A stretch of 64,000 bases of DNA from Halomonas sp. LBP4 (GTDB lineage: Bacteria; Pseudomonadota; Gammaproteobacteria; Pseudomonadales; Halomonadaceae). Where the stretch lies: assembly GCF_003202205.1 (NCBI RefSeq), contig NZ_PDOG01000010.1, positions 1 through 64,000 on the forward strand. Reading direction: 5' to 3'. The number at the start of each line of letters is the position of its first letter. Position 1 is the first letter of the stretch. This document shows positions 61,588 through 64,000 of this stretch, piece by piece. The position numbers were made by a program, and so were the translations under genes. The notes beneath the pieces are model-generated. The model had not been told where the DNA came from and ran no database searches. It worked only from the letters and a program-made list of their open reading frames with translations.

Positions 61588-63261
61588 ATGCTGACAGAGC
61601 TTGCCATTCGCGACTTCGCCATCGTCGATCACCTCGAGCTGGAGCTGGCCACCGGCATGACCGCCATCACCGGCGAGACCGGCGCCGGCAAGTCGATCCT
61701 GCTCGGCGCCCTGGGGCTCTGCCTGGGCGAGCGCGCCGATGCCGCCAGCGTGCGACACGGCCGCGAGCGCGCCGACCTCTCGGCCCGCTTCGACATCCGC
61801 CAGTTGCCCGCGGCGCGAGCCTGGCTCGAGGAGCGCGAGCTGCCGGCGGACGACTGCCTGCTGCGCCGGGTGGTCACCGCCGCGGGCCGCTCGAAGGCCT
61901 GGATCAACGGCCAGCCGGCCACGGTGGCCGACCTCCGAGCACTTGGCGAGCGGTTGATCGAGATCCATGGCCAGCACGCCCACCAGGCGCTGCTGCGCGA
62001 GGAGACCCACCTGCGCCTGCTCGACGACTTCGCCGGCCAGCGCGAGGCCGTGGCGGCCCTGGGCGAGACCTTCCGCCGCTGGCAGGCGGCCCGGCGCCGG
62101 CTCAAGCGGCTGGCCGAGGACGGCGACGAGCTCCAGGCACGCCGCCAGCTGCTGCGCTACCAGGTCGAGGAACTCGATCAGCTGGCCCTGGCGGAGGACG
62201 AGCTCAAGGGCCTGGAAGCGGAGCAGGAGGAGCTCGCCCATGCCGAGGAGCGCCTGCGCGAGGCGCAGTTTGCCGCCGAGTGCTGCGACAACGACGAGGG
62301 CGGTGCCACGACCCTGCTGACCCAGGCGATCAACCGGCTCTCGGCGCTGCCCGGCAGTGACCGCGGCTCCCTGGCCGAGGCGCTGGCCATGCTGGGTGAC
62401 GCCCGCATCCAGGTCGAGGAGGCGGCCCGCGAGCTCAACCACTTCGCCGGCACCACCGAGCTCGACCCGGAACGCCTGGCCTGGGTCGAGGAGCGCCTCG
62501 GCGAGGTGCACCGCATCGCCCGCAAGCACCACGTGATGCCCGAGGAGGTCGTCGCGCTGCACCGCCGACTGCAGGCGGAGCTCGAGGGGCTGGAGGGCGG
62601 CGAACAGGACCTGGAGACGCTCTCCGCCGAGGTCGACGCCCTGCGCGATGCCTGGCGCGAGCAGGCCCGCCGCGTGGGCGAGGCGCGGCGCCGGGCGGCC
62701 GAGCGCTTCGGCAAGGCGGTGCAGGAGCAGCTGGCCTTCCTGGCCATGGACAAGGCGCGCTTCGCGGTGGAGGTGGAAGCCCGCGACACCCCGGCCGCGG
62801 AAGGGCTCGAGGGGGTACGCTTCCTGATCAGCGCCAACCCCGGCCAGCCGCCGCGGCCGCTGGCCAAGGTCGCCTCGGGCGGCGAGCTGTCGCGTATCAG
62901 CCTGGCGATCCAGGTGGTGGCGGCACGCCACTCGACCATTCCCTGCCTGGTGTTCGACGAGGTGGACGTGGGGGTCTCGGGCGCCACCGCCGAGATCGTT
63001 GGCCAGCTGCTGCGCCGGCTGGGCGAGCAGGGCCAGGTGCTGACCGTCACCCACCTGCCCCAGGTGGCCGCCCAGGCCCACCACCACCTGCATATCGAGA
63101 AACGGGCGAAGCGCGACACCACCCTGACCCGCATGGCGCTGCTCGACGAGGCCGGCCGGGTCGGCGAGCTGGCGCGCATGCTGGGTGGCGTCAACCTCTC
63201 CGACCATACCCTGGCCCACGCCCGGGAGATGCTCGACGCCAGCCAGCGCGCCCATCACTGA
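61588..63261 (+). CDS. recN: DNA repair protein RecN
   Basis: SMC-like ATPase of double-strand-break repair. The 557-residue protein has Walker A GETGAGKS (28-35) in LTELAIRDFAIVDHLEL, a long coiled coil (about 150-370) and a C-terminal half with the signature VASGGELSRISLAIQV and Walker B CLVFDEVDVGVSG. GGGGAGG precedes ATG 61588. It is divergent from grpE and under the LexA boxes. Confidence 0.98.
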   Translation: MLTELAIRDFAIVDHLELELATGMTAITGETGAGKSILLGALGLCLGERADAASVRHGRERADLSARFDIRQLPAARAWLEERELPADDCLLRRVVTAAGRSKAWINGQPATVADLRALGERLIEIHGQHAHQALLREETHLRLLDDFAGQREAVAALGETFRRWQAARRRLKRLAEDGDELQARRQLLRYQVEELDQLALAEDELKGLEAEQEELAHAEERLREAQFAAECCDNDEGGATTLLTQAINRLSALPGSDRGSLAEALAMLGDARIQVEEAARELNHFAGTTELDPERLAWVEERLGEVHRIARKHHVMPEEVVALHRRLQAELEGLEGGEQDLETLSAEVDALRDAWREQARRVGEARRRAAERFGKAVQEQLAFLAMDKARFAVEVEARDTPAAEGLEGVRFLISANPGQPPRPLAKVASGGELSRISLAIQVVAARHSTIPCLVFDEVDVGVSGATAEIVGQLLRRLGEQGQVLTVTHLPQVAAQAHHHLHIEKRAKRDTTLTRMALLDEAGRVGELARMLGGVNLSDHTLAHAREMLDASQRAHH

Positions 63262-63297
63262 CCACGCCGCCCCGGGGCTCCCTCCCGGCGCCGGAAC

Positions 63298-63332
63298 GAA
63301 CACGGCCCCGATCGATGACCGGGGCCGTGTTC
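63298..63332. terminator. Hairpin terminator between recN and fur
   Basis: GAACACGGCCCCG and CGGGGCCGTGTTC form a 13-bp stem around a 9-base loop between convergent genes. The following GTGTTC is not a real T tract, so termination may be partial. Confidence 0.65.
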
Positions 63333-63366
63333 GTGTTCGGGGTGCTGCACTCAACGCCGCGTGCGA

Positions 63367-63816
63367 TCACTTCTTCGGATGGATGCCTTCCTGGCGGGTC
63401 GCCTTGGAGCCCTTGGGGCGCACATAGAGCACCAGCGCATGGTCGACGAGCTCGAAGCCATGCTCCTCGGCGATCTCCTGCTGGCGACGCTCGATGGTCT
63501 CGTCGAAGAATTCGATGATCTCGCCGCTCTCGAGGCAGACCATGTGGTCGTGATGCTCTTCCTGGGAGAGCTCGAACAGCGCGTGGCCGCCATCGAAGTT
63601 GTGGCGAATCACCAGGCCGGCCGATTCGAACTGGGTGAGCACGCGGTAGACGGTGGCCAGGCCCACGTCCTCACCGGCCTCCAGCAACGCCTTGTAGACG
63701 TCCTCGGCACTCAGGTGGTGCTGTCCCGGGGCATTCTCCAGGATCTGCAGTATCTTCACGCGCGGCAGGGTCACCTTCAGACCGGCCTTGCGTAGTTCAT
63801 GGTTCTGGTCGGCCAT
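63367..63816 (-). CDS. fur: Ferric uptake regulator Fur
   Basis: Fe(II)-dependent repressor of 149 residues: winged-helix DNA-binding domain (1-83) and dimerisation/metal domain (84-149) with the HHDH cluster at 88-91. The usual structural CxxC is incomplete: C94 is present but the partner position is S97, and no other cysteines occur in the C-terminal domain, as in Pseudomonas-type Fur proteins. ATG 63816 follows the upstream in-frame ATG 63894, which overlaps bamE. It is divergent from bamE. Confidence 0.96.
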   Translation of the reverse strand: MADQNHELRKAGLKVTLPRVKILQILENAPGQHHLSAEDVYKALLEAGEDVGLATVYRVLTQFESAGLVIRHNFDGGHALFELSQEEHHDHMVCLESGEIIEFFDETIERRQQEIAEEHGFELVDHALVLYVRPKGSKATRQEGIHPKK

Positions 63817-63888
63817 GGTCGCTCTTCGCAGTATCGGGTAGGGTCGGGTATGATCGACCGAATCCACGATAGTGAATAACAGGCGAAA

Positions 63889-64000
63889 ATGCAAAAGTTG
63901 ACTGGAATCGTCACCCTTTCGGCCATCCTGCTGCTGAGCAGCGGCTGCAGCTACTTCGGCGTCTACAAGCGCGACATCCCCCAGGGCAACCTGGTGACGG
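63889..64000 (+). CDS. bamE: Outer membrane assembly lipoprotein BamE, 5' part
   Basis: The first 37 codons of the gene (the window ends inside it). The translation starts MQKLTGIVTLSAILLLSSGC, giving a signal peptide and lipobox (LSSGC with the lipidated Cys at residue 20), then SYFGVYKRDIPQGNLVT, the usual BamE N-terminus. BamE (SmpA/OmlA) is part of the BAM complex. The divergent fur-bamE pair is conserved in Pseudomonas. Confidence 0.93.
   Translation, partial: MQKLTGIVTLSAILLLSSGCSYFGVYKRDIPQGNLVT

Overview
The window is a GC-rich gammaproteobacterial chromosome segment, almost entirely housekeeping genes. Several gene orders match Pseudomonas blocks: pilU-pilT/yggS-proC-yggT-metX-metW-DUF4426, dksA-gluQ-cbrX-cbrA-cbrB-crcZ-pcnB-folK-panB-panC, and metY-rimP-nusA-infB-rbfA-truB-rpsO-pnp. 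The protein sequences, an acetoacetyl-CoA thiolase and generally acidic proteins fit a Halomonadaceae (Halomonas-like) moderate halophile. That assignment is inferred from gene content and order; no rRNA is present to confirm it.

Layout: 1-286 holds an open frame entering from the left and a hairpin identical to a tRNA-Thr anticodon arm. 287-10849 carries tyrS, anmK, the twitching ATPases pilU/pilT, and a proline/methionine operon ending in DUF4426 and an unusual chimeric gene. 10901-14482 holds sfsA, an aminotransferase, dksA and gluQ. 14495-19795 is a complete CbrAB carbon/nitrogen regulatory module: a 58-codon cbrX, the transporter-kinase CbrA, the sigma-54 activator CbrB, then a gene-free stretch that reads as a CrcZ-type small RNA with its own sigma-54 promoter, upstream CbrB-like half-sites, eight A-rich Hfq/Crc decoy motifs and a terminator. 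19910-25345 is pcnB-folK-panBCD and a thiolase. 25554-38750 is the minus-strand transcription/translation block from pnp back to metY (initiator tRNA), followed by tRNA-Leu, secG, tpiA, glmM and folP. 38839-48547 is ftsH, rlmE, yhbY, greA, carB, carA and dapB. 57409-64000 is dnaJ-dnaK-grpE, recN, fur and the start of bamE.

Between dapB and dnaJ, which are adjacent in Pseudomonas, lies an accessory insertion (48682-57337). It holds a predicted Clp1/Grc3-like polynucleotide kinase fused to an RNase Z-like nuclease, two DMT transporters, a tandem pair of DUF2218 genes divergent from a complete iron-siderophore ABC operon with a candidate Fur box between them, a truncated RhuM-like remnant, and a probable modification-dependent HNH restriction enzyme.

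Intergenic DNA carries three copies of a structured repeat (two full, about 198 bp, and one 107-bp variant; two flank pnp in opposite orientation) and one 92-bp inverted-repeat element. Readable regulatory sites include sigma-32 promoters before grpE and dnaK, tandem LexA boxes before recN, a consensus sigma-70 promoter for metY, and a terminator/attenuator in the carA leader. The strongest candidates for undescribed biology are the CrcZ-like RNA outside Pseudomonas, the kinase-RNase Z fusion, and the sigma-70-like/HRLA chimeric protein.
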